Shown: positions 26,100 to 34,766, numbered from the stretch's first letter. The stretch: DNA of 64,000 bases from Variovorax paradoxus (GCF_029919115.1 NZ_CP123990.1:4366501-4430500), one strand, 5' to 3'. The notes: generated by a model from the letters alone, not told the origin. Numbers and translations are program-made.

Positions 26100-26483
26100 C
26101 TAACTTGAGCTCAAGGAATAGCTTCTCAGTTTTTTATTCGAATTAAAATAAAGCGACAGGGATTTTCTCTTGGCACCGGATGCAGTATTGATGTCATCGA
26201 GTTTTGACAAATAAGGGATGCCCGCCAAACCGGCAATAGCATTTTTCTGACTATTTCTCCCTCCTCCGTAATTCCAATACGCAGATCCGTCGTTGGAGTC
26301 TTTTACATAGTCGGGGTTGCCGAACAATCTCTTGACGTCATCGGTCGTAGTCACTCCAGTTTTCAAAGACTGGCTCAGCGATTGAGTTGTCGCATTTTCT
26401 ATGGACGAGTTCCCTCCCACCGTACCGCAGGCCGTCAACAGAACAAAAGAAAACCCGAGTCCACACATGATCATTCTTTTCAC
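26100..26483 (-). CDS. Small SmpA/OmlA (BamE)-like lipoprotein, AT-rich gene
   Basis: A 127-residue predicted lipoprotein. A GTG start at 26483 is favoured by GGGAG five bases upstream and gives VKRMIMCGLGFSFVLLTACG, a signal peptide with an LTAC lipobox. The mature part has the BamE-like pattern TTTDDVKRLFGNPDYV and a later AYWNYGGG segment. Base composition is clearly lower in G+C than in all neighbours and Ser/Lys/Asn content is high, suggesting acquisition from elsewhere. No outer-membrane assembly gene lies nearby, so a BamE role is not implied. Confidence 0.7.
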   Translation of the reverse strand: MKRMIMCGLGFSFVLLTACGTVGGNSSIENATTQSLSQSLKTGVTTTDDVKRLFGNPDYVKDSNDGSAYWNYGGGRNSQKNAIAGLAGIPYLSKLDDINTASGAKRKSLSLYFNSNKKLRSYSLSSS

Positions 26484-26693
26484 AAAGTCTCCCGATAAGT
26501 ATTGCAATTGGGACGCGCTTGCATAAGAGCTTAGTTTTTAAAGGGCAGCACATCAAGTGCCAAGAGTCATCACTTGGCACGAGAAATTTACAAATTTCAG
26601 AAATCTTTTAAATTGTGGCGACATGCGTGATGGAAATCACGCGTGCAATAAATGGCCCGCTTTTGTCGATTTCAAAGGTGCCATTTCCACGAC
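26484..26693. other. AT-rich non-coding stretch with two perfect palindromes
   Basis: No gene is visible. GTGCCAAG (26557-26564) and CTTGGCAC (26573-26580) form a perfect 8-bp stem with an 8-base loop. GCGTGAT (26625-26631) and ATCACGC (26636-26642) form a 7-bp stem. They could be operators for the divergent lipoprotein gene, transcript ends, or debris of a mobile element. Confidence 0.5.
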
Positions 26694-27135
26694 AGGGCGT
26701 AGCGCCGGCAGGCGAGTCACGTTCTTTCGCCAAAGAGAGTGACGAAAGAAAGGCGACCCCTACTGTCTGCGTCCCCTGCGCTTCGCTACGGGCAACCTGC
26801 GGTGCTCGACTCCGGCGGGGGTCCGCAGAACTCGCTTCGCTCAAACAGCTGCGGCGGCTTGGTGGCCGAGCGAAGCAAAGGCCCGTTCGGTTTCCAAGCC
26901 CCTCTGTATGCGCCGAGGAGCGCAGATGGAGGCGGGATCAGGGCCGCAGCTGTTTGAGCGAAGCGAGTTCAGATGGAGGCGGGATCAGGGCTCGCAGCTG
27001 TCTGAGCGAAGCGAGTTCTGCGAGACCCCGCGAAACCCGAGCACCGCAGGTCGCAGACAGTGGGGTCGCCTTTTCTTTGCTTACTTTCTTTTGGCGAAGC
27101 AAAAGAAAGTGAGTCGCCCGCCGGGGCGATACCCG
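26694..27135. repeat. Long imperfect inverted-repeat element with internal tandem duplication
   Basis: The left arm (about 26694-26857) and right arm (about 26926-27135) are reverse complements over most of their length. For example, AGGCGACCCC...CTGTCTGCG at 26751-26771 pairs with CGCAGACAG...GGGTCGCCT at 27052-27071. GAACTCGCTTCGCTC (26828-26842) pairs with GAGCGAAGCGAGTTC. The right arm holds a 47-48 bp tandem duplication (26924-26970 and 26971-27018). The short open frames here look spurious, with no domain and an unstable frame. It separates the metabolic region from the T6SS island. Confidence 0.8.
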
Positions 27136-27181
27136 GCCTCGGAAAGCAAGCCCCCGTCAGCGTCCATACGGGAGCCAGCCA

Positions 27182-29083
27182 ATGACCGAAACACCTAAGA
27201 CAAACAAGCCGGCAGAAGACGACCGCACCCAGGTCATGTCACGACCCGCCCAGCAAACAGACACCTCAGTCACGGTAATCACCGCCAGCCCCACAAGCCT
27301 GTCCAACATCCCCGTCACAAGCCCAGCCACAGAAGCCAACGAAGCCGGACTCCTCCCCGTAGGCAGCCGCCTCGCAGAATTCGAAATCACCCGGGTCGTA
27401 GGCCAGGGCGGCTTCGGCGTGGTCTACGAGGCCTGGGACCACGCCCTGGAACGCGTTGTCGCCATCAAGGAATACCTGCCGACCTCCCTGTCGACAAGGC
27501 AGCAGGACGGAACAGTCGTCCCCCTGTCGGAGCGCCACAGGGAAACCTTCGACCTCGGCATGCGCAGCTTCATCAACGAAGCCCGCCTGCTCGCGCAGTT
27601 CGACCATCCCTCGCTGCTGAAGGTCTACCGTTTCTGGCAGGAGCGCGGCACCACCTACATGGTCATGCCGTTCTACCGCGGCGACACGCTGCGCCAGTCG
27701 CTGGGTTCCATTCCGGCGGGCGTGGACGAGGCTTGGCTCATCCGCATCATGGACGGCGTGACGCAGGCGCTGGGTGTGATGCACGGCGCCAACTGCTACC
27801 ACCGAGACATCGCGCCCGACAACATCATCCTGCTCGAAGGCTCGGGCCGGCCGGTGGTGCTCGACTTCGGTGCCGCGCGCCGCGTGATCACCGACAAGAC
27901 GCAGGCGATCACCGTCATCCTCAAGCCCGGCTACGCACCCATCGAGCAGTACGCCGAAATGCCCGACATGTCGCAGGGCGCGTGGACCGATGTCTATGCG
28001 CTTGCGGCAGTGATGCACGTGGCCGTTTGCGGGCGCGCGCCGCCGCCTTCGGTGGCGCGGCTCTTGTCCGACAGCTATGTGCCGCTTGCGGGCAACGAAA
28101 TCCTTCGCCAGCGCTACAGCTTGCGGCTGTTGCAGGCCATCGATGCAGGCCTGGGCGTGCGGCCCGAAGCGCGGCCGCAGTCGATGGCCGAGTTTCGAGC
28201 GGCGCTCGACCTGGAGGTGGGCCACAGCATTGCGCCGGTGCCGCGTACCAACCCGCCTGTGACTCCCGGCTCACGCAAGGCCGGCAGCAACGCCGACGCA
28301 CCGACGGTCATCGGCCGCGGCAAGCCGCCCGTGCAGGGCACGGACGAAAGCAGCGCCGGCAAGAAAAGCAAGGCCGTGCCCGCCATCGCGTCGTTGGCAG
28401 TGGCTGCCATCGTGGCCGGCGGCGGTTGGTGGTGGTACCAGGGGCGCACGCCGGGTGTGGAGGGCGACGGCAGCGGCAGCAAGCAGGCCATCGTGGCGCC
28501 ACCCCCGCCGCCCGAAACCCGCGTGACCGCGACACCGCCCCCACCGCCGCCGCCTCCTCCTCCTCCGGCACCGCGCACGCCGCTCGACTCGCTGCAGTCG
28601 CTCGCCGCAGGTGCGGCCCCGGGCTTCGATGTGGCGGCGGTGCCGAAGAAGCCAGAGGTTGCGATCGGCAAGGACAGGCTCGCCTTCGAGGTGCGCAGCA
28701 AACGCGATGGTTTTGTCTACGTGTTCCTGCTGTCCAGCGGCGGAGAGATGTTCTTGCTGTTTCCGAACCTGCTCGACAAGCACAACAAGATCGCCGCCGG
28801 AAGCCCGCTTTCGCTGCCGCGCGCTTCGTGGCCCATGGATGCCGGCGGCCCGGCCGGCACCAACCAGTTCGCGGTGCTCGTGAGCGAGCGCGAGCGCGAC
28901 TTCAGCGCATCGGGCATCCAGAACGACGGCGTGTTTCCGCAGTTCCCGTTGCCCGTGCTGGCTGCGCTCGAAGCCACGCGCGGCACGGGGCCGTCGCCTT
29001 TGCTGGGCAAGCCGGTGTGTACGCCCAACACCCCATGCAACGACGTCTACGGCGTCGCGAATTTCAAAATCGTCGAGAAGTAA
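27182..29083 (+). CDS. ppkA: PpkA-like transmembrane Ser/Thr protein kinase with C-terminal DUF4384 domain
   Basis: Probable kinase of the T6SS threonine-phosphorylation pathway, 633 residues. The kinase domain spans about residues 65-340: glycine loop GQGGFG (74-79), Lys96, Glu133, catalytic HRD (207-209), Asn214 and DFG (228-230). A transmembrane helix lies at about 398-420, followed by a proline-rich linker and a DUF4384 domain (about 490-600, KDRLAFEVRSKRDGFVYVFL) facing the periplasm. GGGAG precedes the ATG by seven bases. The predicted substrate is the FHA protein at 58.6 kb, opposed by the PP2C phosphatase at 60.3 kb. Confidence 0.92.
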   Translation: MTETPKTNKPAEDDRTQVMSRPAQQTDTSVTVITASPTSLSNIPVTSPATEANEAGLLPVGSRLAEFEITRVVGQGGFGVVYEAWDHALERVVAIKEYLPTSLSTRQQDGTVVPLSERHRETFDLGMRSFINEARLLAQFDHPSLLKVYRFWQERGTTYMVMPFYRGDTLRQSLGSIPAGVDEAWLIRIMDGVTQALGVMHGANCYHRDIAPDNIILLEGSGRPVVLDFGAARRVITDKTQAITVILKPGYAPIEQYAEMPDMSQGAWTDVYALAAVMHVAVCGRAPPPSVARLLSDSYVPLAGNEILRQRYSLRLLQAIDAGLGVRPEARPQSMAEFRAALDLEVGHSIAPVPRTNPPVTPGSRKAGSNADAPTVIGRGKPPVQGTDESSAGKKSKAVPAIASLAVAAIVAGGGWWWYQGRTPGVEGDGSGSKQAIVAPPPPPETRVTATPPPPPPPPPPPAPRTPLDSLQSLAAGAAPGFDVAAVPKKPEVAIGKDRLAFEVRSKRDGFVYVFLLSSGGEMFLLFPNLLDKHNKIAAGSPLSLPRASWPMDAGGPAGTNQFAVLVSERERDFSASGIQNDGVFPQFPLPVLAALEATRGTGPSPLLGKPVCTPNTPCNDVYGVANFKIVEK

Positions 29084-29137
29084 TCGTCTGTAGAGCGTTG
29101 GCCCCGAGGGGCCGTCTTTCCGGACAAGGAGGCTTTC

Positions 29138-30745
29138 ATGAACACCCGGTCGCCGATTTTCTTTTTTCCCGCCCTTCGCTGGGTTGCCGTTGCCACGGCT
29201 GTATTCGCAGCAGGTTGCGTCAATACACCACCTGCATCGTCCACCGATGCGAACGCGGGCCCGGCGGGTTCAGCTCCAACGGCAAGCGGAGCGCCAGGGG
29301 CGACGGCAACGCGCCCAGCCCCTGTCGGCGCGAGCGTGGCCGGCCAGGCGCGCACCTTCTCCACGCAACTGGCCACCTACACCTCGGTCAGCTTCGATGC
29401 CGTGCCCGGCTGGGCCCGAGACGATTTCTCCGACAGTTGGCCCGCGTTTCTGGGAAGCTGCAAGGTGCTCACCGGCCGCGGCGCCGAGTGGAAGGACGTG
29501 TGTGCGCGCGCCCTCAGGGTCGACAGCAAGAGCAGCACGGCCATTCGCGCGTTCTTCGAGCAGGAGTTCTCGGCCTACCAGATCCGCGACGACGACCGCA
29601 AGCCCGACGGCGTGGTCACCGGCTACTTCGAGCCCGAGATCCCGGGCAGCCGCCAATACGCGGCGCCCTTCATCTACCCGGTGTACGGCCAGCCCGAAGA
29701 CATGCTGTTTGCCGATGCGCGCAAGCTGCCGGCCGGCAACGGCACGGTGGCGGCGCGGGTCGAAGGGCGCAACGTGGTGGTGCAGACCGGGCTCAGCACG
29801 CGCGACATGGGCGCGCCGGGCCTCTTTGCGCTCGACCTCTCGGCCATTACGCGCGACACGCTCGACCGCAAGGTGCGCCTGCGCATCGAGGGCAAGCAGC
29901 TGCTGCCGTACTACACGCGCGAAGAAATCGAGACCAAGGGCGCACCCAACGCCAAGGTGCTCGCCTTCGTGAGCAGCGCCACCGCGCTCTACGAAATGCA
30001 GATCCAGGGCTCGGGCCGCATCAAGCTGGCCAACGGCGACATCATTCGCGTGGCCTATGCAGAGCAGAACGGCCAGCCCTTCCGCCCCACGCTGGCACAG
30101 GCGCCCAACGGCAAGCCCCGCAGCCCGGTGAAGGTGCGCGGCTCGTCCATCGAGCTGGACCTGGACGACGGCGATGACGACGAAGACGCCGGCGGCACAT
30201 CGACCAACACCATTCGCACGCGCGGCTTCACGTTGGCGCGGCCCACCGCCAGCGGCGCGGTCGTGGTGCCGGGGCGGCGCACGGCCGGGCCGGTCGTCGG
30301 CTCGGGCATCAAGGACCCGAGCTACGTGTTCTTCAAGGAATCGGCGTCGCCCGCGGGTGGGCCTGTGGGGGCCTTCGGCGTGCCGTTGTCGGCCGGCCGT
30401 TCGATTGCCGTAGACCCGCGCAGCACGCCGCTCGGCTACCCCGTGTTCGTTTCCACCCGCGCGCCCGGCACCGGTGCGCCGATGCAGCGTCTGACCATTG
30501 CGCAGGACACCGGCGGTGCGATCCGCGGCGCGGTGCGGGCCGACTATTTCTTCGGCAACGGCCAGCAGGCCGCGACCAACGCGCGCCGCATGAAGGAGCG
30601 CGGCCAGCTCTGGATCTTGCTGCCGCGCGGCCTGGCCGTGGCGTCGGCGGCGGTGTCTTCGGCGATCCGCACGCGCGGCGGTCCGGCAGGCGCAGGCTTG
30701 CCGCAATGCCTGGTGCCGACCGAAGGCGTGTGCGTGGACGACTAG
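29138..30745 (+). CDS. MltA-type membrane-bound lytic murein transglycosylase with long acidic insertion
   Basis: Cuts glycan strands in the periplasm; in this setting it may open peptidoglycan for T6SS assembly (inference). The N terminus is a signal peptide with an FAAGC lipobox (Cys27). The MltA domain contains GVVTGYFEPEIPGSRQY, and a C-terminal 3D domain has GRSIAVDPRSTPLGYPVFV and the catalytic Asp in TIAQDTGGAIRG. At 535 residues it is far longer than E. coli MltA (365). Much of the excess is an acidic, low-complexity insert near residues 335-400 (DLDDGDDDEDAGG) just before SYVFFKES. It lies 54 bp after the kinase gene, same strand. Confidence 0.93.
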   Translation: MNTRSPIFFFPALRWVAVATAVFAAGCVNTPPASSTDANAGPAGSAPTASGAPGATATRPAPVGASVAGQARTFSTQLATYTSVSFDAVPGWARDDFSDSWPAFLGSCKVLTGRGAEWKDVCARALRVDSKSSTAIRAFFEQEFSAYQIRDDDRKPDGVVTGYFEPEIPGSRQYAAPFIYPVYGQPEDMLFADARKLPAGNGTVAARVEGRNVVVQTGLSTRDMGAPGLFALDLSAITRDTLDRKVRLRIEGKQLLPYYTREEIETKGAPNAKVLAFVSSATALYEMQIQGSGRIKLANGDIIRVAYAEQNGQPFRPTLAQAPNGKPRSPVKVRGSSIELDLDDGDDDEDAGGTSTNTIRTRGFTLARPTASGAVVVPGRRTAGPVVGSGIKDPSYVFFKESASPAGGPVGAFGVPLSAGRSIAVDPRSTPLGYPVFVSTRAPGTGAPMQRLTIAQDTGGAIRGAVRADYFFGNGQQAATNARRMKERGQLWILLPRGLAVASAAVSSAIRTRGGPAGAGLPQCLVPTEGVCVDD

Positions 30746-30775
30746 CCCGGCTGCCTTCCGAATCCTTGCCGCCTC

Positions 30776-31525
30776 ATGCAAGAAACGCTGTCGTCCGCGG
30801 AAAGCGTTGAACTCGTCCGCCTCTGGCGGCGCCGGCAGACGCTGTCTTCGAACGACATGGGCACCATGTACCGCATCGTGGGCGATGCGCTCGTGGCCTG
30901 CAATCCGCCGGAACTCCAGGTGCTCGGCGAAGGCCGGCAGGAGCTGGTGGCGCAGTTCATCTACGTGAAGGTGCTGCGGCTCGATGCCGACCCCGACGAG
31001 GCCGACGAGCGCGCGAGCCACAGCGCACCCTCCAGCGCGTTTGCGCTGTGCGCCTATTTCAGGCGCTACCTGATCGACTGCACGCGCGCGAGCTCGTTCC
31101 GCCGCAAGCTTTCCATCGGCGACCAGGTGACCGAGGCGCAGCTTGAAGACGCGATCGGCGGCGGCGATGAGCACGAGGGCTGCCTTGCGGAGCACGGCCT
31201 GAGTGCCGCCGCGGTGCAGCTGGCCGCGCGCGCATTCATTGCTGAACTGCCCGAGCCCGAGCGCATCTTGCTGTGCGAAGGCTTCGGCAAGGAGGCCGAG
31301 GGCGGCCTCTCGGGCATTGCCTCGCGCCATGCCATTGCCTCGTACCACTACCGTGCGGGCCGGCTGGGCCTGGTGCACAAGCGCGAAGGGCTCACGGCCG
31401 ACTACGCCAAGACCCGCCTGGGCGGCTGGATCCAGCAGACCCTGGGCATTGCCATAGAGCCCGACAACATGGCCGCGATCCTGCAGGTTTTCAAAATCCT
31501 CGGTGCTGAAGCGTCTTATGCCTGA
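30776..31525 (+). CDS. Sigma-70-like protein (ECF-type regions 2 and 4), divergent
   Basis: A 249-residue protein resembling an extracytoplasmic-function sigma factor. A region-2-like stretch (ELVAQFIYVKVLRL ... FALCAYFRRYLIDCTR) recalls the pattern DLVQEVFLRV ... WLYRIARNLALD. A region-4-like helix-turn-helix follows (LPEPERILLCEGFGKEAEGG, then LSGIASRHAIASYHYRAGRL). Similarity is by pattern only; core-polymerase binding is not proven, and a sigma-like DNA-binding role without polymerase is possible. It overlaps the next gene, a single-pass membrane protein, by up to 23 bp. Sigma gene followed by membrane protein is the usual sigma/anti-sigma order. Confidence 0.65.
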   Translation: MQETLSSAESVELVRLWRRRQTLSSNDMGTMYRIVGDALVACNPPELQVLGEGRQELVAQFIYVKVLRLDADPDEADERASHSAPSSAFALCAYFRRYLIDCTRASSFRRKLSIGDQVTEAQLEDAIGGGDEHEGCLAEHGLSAAAVQLAARAFIAELPEPERILLCEGFGKEAEGGLSGIASRHAIASYHYRAGRLGLVHKREGLTADYAKTRLGGWIQQTLGIAIEPDNMAAILQVFKILGAEASYA

Positions 31526-32681
31526 AGACAGAGCCATTCAGGAACAGACCGCCATGAACACCGAACTCTGGCCCCCTCTCAGCGTGATCCGAAGTGCGTT
31601 CCAGGCCGGGGGCGCCACGCCTGCGGCCCCGGACGCCGCGGGCCACGAGTCCGTCGTGGCCATGCCGGGCACGGCACCCGGCAGCGGCGCCTCCGACGAA
31701 CCGCCGCGCGCCGTGCTCGACCTGTTGCTGCCCCTGACCGAATTGGCCCGGCGCCGCGAGGCCGTGGCCCAGCGTGCCTTCACGGCGCGATGGGCGCCGG
31801 GCCGCCTTGTGAGCGTGGTGCACGAAGGGCGGCTGCTCGGCGTGCTGCTCGACCGCTGCATCCACGACGACCTGTGGCAAGGCTGGATGGCCGCGGGCGA
31901 GGCGGACTGGGCCAGCGCGCACGACGTGCTGCTGGAGCCCGACGACGAACCCTTCGAGCCCGCCTTCGGATTGATCCAGGCCTGGAACGTGCTCACGCTC
32001 GAACCCAGCCCGCAGCTTTGCGCGCGCGTGCTCGGCGAAGTCTCGGCCACGCGGCTCGCCGCGATCCGCGCAGTGCACGACGAGTGGAGCGCGCAGGCGC
32101 CGCTGGCCATTGCGCCGGAGCCCGGGCACATCGCATTGCGCACCGTGGGCGACGTGTTCTCGGTGCTCTGCGGAACGCCGCTGGGCGCCCAAGACCCGCG
32201 CGCCGACTACCAGGCGCTCTACCGCGACGCAGCATCGCAGCTGAGCAGCGCATCCGCCGCGGCGGGCGCGGCGCGCGCCATTCCGCAGCTGAAGCCCTCG
32301 GCCGGCCGGTGGGGCAGCATCAGCCGCTGGTTCACCGCCGATGGCTGGATGCGCCCCGCCTTCGCGGTGCTGGCGCTGGTGGTCGTGGTGGAGAACGTGA
32401 GCCTCTTCGGCCAGCGCACCGAAGAAGGCGACGATGTGCGGTTCCGCTCCGCACCGCCCGCCGCCGCCGTTGCACCTGCCGATCTGGTGGTGCGCTGGAA
32501 GCCCGAGGCGCGCGTCGAAGACACCACCCGACTGCTGCAATCGATCTCGGCCGAAGTGGTCGGCGGCCCAGGTGTCGACGGGCGCTGGCGTCTGCGCGTG
32601 GCCGACCCTGTGCAGGGCTTGGCCGCATTGGCGGCATCGCCCCTGGTTGCATCGGCCGGCCCGGCACCGGAGCGGCCATGA
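31518..32681 (+). CDS. Single-pass membrane protein, possible anti-sigma-like regulator
   Basis: A 387-residue protein with a large cytoplasmic N domain, one transmembrane helix at about residues 268-286 (RPAFAVLALVVVVENVSLFG) and a periplasmic tail of about 100 residues. The tail (ADLVVRWKPEARVEDTTRLL ... VQGLAALAASPLVASAGPAP) has the shape of an inhibitor-I9/propeptide-like domain, also seen at the C terminus of some membrane anti-sigma proteins. No zinc anti-sigma motif (HxxxCxxC) is present. The start could be GTG 31503, ATG 31518 or ATG 31554, the last having AGGA upstream. The stop overlaps the caspase start (ATGA). Function is inferred from context only. Confidence 0.6.
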   Translation: MPEDRAIQEQTAMNTELWPPLSVIRSAFQAGGATPAAPDAAGHESVVAMPGTAPGSGASDEPPRAVLDLLLPLTELARRREAVAQRAFTARWAPGRLVSVVHEGRLLGVLLDRCIHDDLWQGWMAAGEADWASAHDVLLEPDDEPFEPAFGLIQAWNVLTLEPSPQLCARVLGEVSATRLAAIRAVHDEWSAQAPLAIAPEPGHIALRTVGDVFSVLCGTPLGAQDPRADYQALYRDAASQLSSASAAAGAARAIPQLKPSAGRWGSISRWFTADGWMRPAFAVLALVVVVENVSLFGQRTEEGDDVRFRSAPPAAAVAPADLVVRWKPEARVEDTTRLLQSISAEVVGGPGVDGRWRLRVADPVQGLAALAASPLVASAGPAPERP

Positions 32682-34708
32682 CCATTGCGGCGCGCCTGAT
32701 GCTGTTGCTGGTGTTGTTTGCCACGGGCGGCAACGCGGCGGCAGTGCAGCGCGCGCTGCTCGTGGGGGTGTCGGAACTGGTGAACCAGCCGCAGGTCCTG
32801 TGGCTGCAGGCGCCGCGCAACGATGTGATGCTGATGCGCCAGACCCTGATGAAGCAAGGCTTTGCGCCGGCCGACATCACGATGCTGGCCGACGGCGTGG
32901 CAGGCGCTGCGCTGCCCGAGGCGCAGCGCATCAACGAAGCCTTGGCCAGGCTGCTCGAACAGTCGCGCGCGGGCGACTTCGTGATGCTCTATTTTTCGGG
33001 CCACGGCACGCGGCTGCGCGACAGCACCAAGCGTTACCAGGAGCCGGACGGCCTGGCGGAAAACTTTCTGGCGCGCGACGCCCGCGGCACCGATTCATCC
33101 GGCGGCAGCTTGCCGGGCGGCTTGCGCGATGTCGACTTCGACCGCTGGATACGCGCTTTCCTGGGCAAGAACGTGTTCGTCTGGTCGGTGTTCGACACCT
33201 GCTCCGCCGCATCGATGACGCGCAGCGCCGCACAGCCGGTGGAAGACGTCGGCCCCGCGGACGACGAAGTGCGCTTTCGCGGCGTACGCGCCGGCCAGCT
33301 GGCCGCAAGCGGGCAGCCCGCGCTGGCACAGCCAGCGGCACCACCGCCGCCCGAGCCCGCCGGCGTGCCCCGTGCGCGCTATGTGGCTTTCTTCGCATCG
33401 GAGAGCCACCAGGTCACGCCCGAGCTGCGCCTGCCGCGCAAGGCGCGCAATGCGCGCAATGCGCAGCCCCAGGGCCTGCTCACCTGGGCCGTGGCCGAGG
33501 CCCTGCAACAGAAGCCCGCAACCTGGCGCGATCTTTTCAACGGCGTGCTCGACCTGTATCCGCCGGTGATCGAAGAGCTCGAATCGCGCTTTCCCGCGCG
33601 CGAGCTGCCGTCGCCAGTGGCCGAGGGCAACCTCGACCTGCCGATCTTCTCCAACGCCGCAGCGCCCCTGTCGACCCGACCGGTGTGGCGTGCCGAACGC
33701 GCGGGCGGCAGCCTCACGCTGAAGGTGGGCCTGCTCGATGGACTGGAGCCAGGGCAAGAGGTTCGCATCGTTGCCACGCTGGCTGACGGCCTCCAGCGCA
33801 CGGCGCAGGGCAGGCTGGTGCAGGCCGACCTCGGCAGTGCGCGGCTGGCTGTTCCCGCCGCGCTGGGCGAGTTGGCGCAGGCCACCTCATGGAGCGTGAC
33901 GCCGGTGGCGGAGCCGGCCTCTGCGGCGTTGCGGGTGCGCAGCGATTCCGCGCTGCCCGGCGGTATCAGCCTCGACTACCCCGCATCCATTCGCGCCGCG
34001 GCCGATGCGCAGGCCGATGTGCGCTGGGTCGATCTGGGCGCGGCGGGCGGGCGGCTCGAAGTGCTGTCTCCCGCGCTCGCAGCCGCTGCGCAAGCGGGTG
34101 CGGCGCCGGCCGGCGCCGTGGTGCGCGATGCGGCGGAGGCCCGTGTGCGGCTGCAGGCGCTGGCGCAACTCAAGTGGATGTCGCGCCTTGCCGAGCTGGC
34201 AAAGGAGGGGCGGCTCGACGGATTCGACGCGGTGCTCGAAGTGCGCGACGAGAGCCGCGTGCTGCGCAGCGCGGAGGTACGCGACACCGCAGGCGGCACC
34301 TTGGTGCTCAGGCAGGGTGAGCGCGCCGAGCTCATCGTGCGCAACGGCAGCGGCCACTCGATCGACCTTGTGGTGGTGGGCATCGATGCGCAGGGGATCT
34401 TGCGGGCCGTCTATCCCGAAGACCTTGGCGAGGCCAATCGCTTCGAGCGCGGCACGCGCGAGGCGCCTGCCTCCAAGCGCTTTGCGCTGCCCTGGCTCAA
34501 GCCCGGCCGTGCCGCCAGGCTGCTGGTGCTGGCCACGCCGGCGCAGGCCCGCAGCGCGCCCCGGCTGTTTGGCGCCGGCATGGCCGAAACCGCGACAAAC
34601 GCCGGGGCAAACACCGCGGAGTTGCGCGTGCGCGGGCAGCTCACGCCCGAGCGCGACCGCCAGGTGTACGGCGCCATCCTGCGCTGGACGAACGCGGCCA
34701 CGCCCTGA
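32678..34708 (+). CDS. Secreted caspase-fold (peptidase C14) protein with DUF4384-like tail
   Basis: A 676-residue predicted periplasmic cysteine protease. The signal peptide is MTIAARLMLLLVLFATGGNA. The caspase domain (about 24-310) shows the dyad His109 in YFSGHGTR and Cys175 in FDTCSAAS, typical of bacterial metacaspase-like enzymes. A middle region of about 300 residues precedes a C-terminal DUF4384-like beta domain (LRQGERAELIVRNGSGHSID, then RAVYPEDLGEANRF), the same family as the tail of the kinase at 27.2 kb. Its start overlaps the membrane-protein stop (ATGA), so the two are coupled. The substrate is unknown; family members prefer basic P1 residues. Confidence 0.85.
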   Translation: MTIAARLMLLLVLFATGGNAAAVQRALLVGVSELVNQPQVLWLQAPRNDVMLMRQTLMKQGFAPADITMLADGVAGAALPEAQRINEALARLLEQSRAGDFVMLYFSGHGTRLRDSTKRYQEPDGLAENFLARDARGTDSSGGSLPGGLRDVDFDRWIRAFLGKNVFVWSVFDTCSAASMTRSAAQPVEDVGPADDEVRFRGVRAGQLAASGQPALAQPAAPPPPEPAGVPRARYVAFFASESHQVTPELRLPRKARNARNAQPQGLLTWAVAEALQQKPATWRDLFNGVLDLYPPVIEELESRFPARELPSPVAEGNLDLPIFSNAAAPLSTRPVWRAERAGGSLTLKVGLLDGLEPGQEVRIVATLADGLQRTAQGRLVQADLGSARLAVPAALGELAQATSWSVTPVAEPASAALRVRSDSALPGGISLDYPASIRAAADAQADVRWVDLGAAGGRLEVLSPALAAAAQAGAAPAGAVVRDAAEARVRLQALAQLKWMSRLAELAKEGRLDGFDAVLEVRDESRVLRSAEVRDTAGGTLVLRQGERAELIVRNGSGHSIDLVVVGIDAQGILRAVYPEDLGEANRFERGTREAPASKRFALPWLKPGRAARLLVLATPAQARSAPRLFGAGMAETATNAGANTAELRVRGQLTPERDRQVYGAILRWTNAATP

Positions 34709-34766
34709 CCTCATTCATTCGCACGCACACCCACTACCGAATCACATTACCGAGAAGGAGAAGCAA

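Noticed and set aside
25698..26108. A 136-codon plus-strand open frame
   Set aside because: It is antisense to the decayed TauD-like pseudogene and has no recognisable domain.
26100..26483. The BamE-like lipoprotein as the genuine bamE
   Set aside because: Its AT-rich composition, weak similarity and lack of BAM-related neighbours argue for an accessory lipoprotein.
26924..27018. Tandem 47-48 bp units considered as a CRISPR array
   Set aside because: There are only two directly abutting copies, no spacers, and no cas gene in the window.
26600..27130. Several short open frames in the region before the kinase gene
   Set aside because: They lie inside the inverted-repeat element, encode repeat-derived low-complexity peptides in conflicting frames, and have no ribosome-binding sites.
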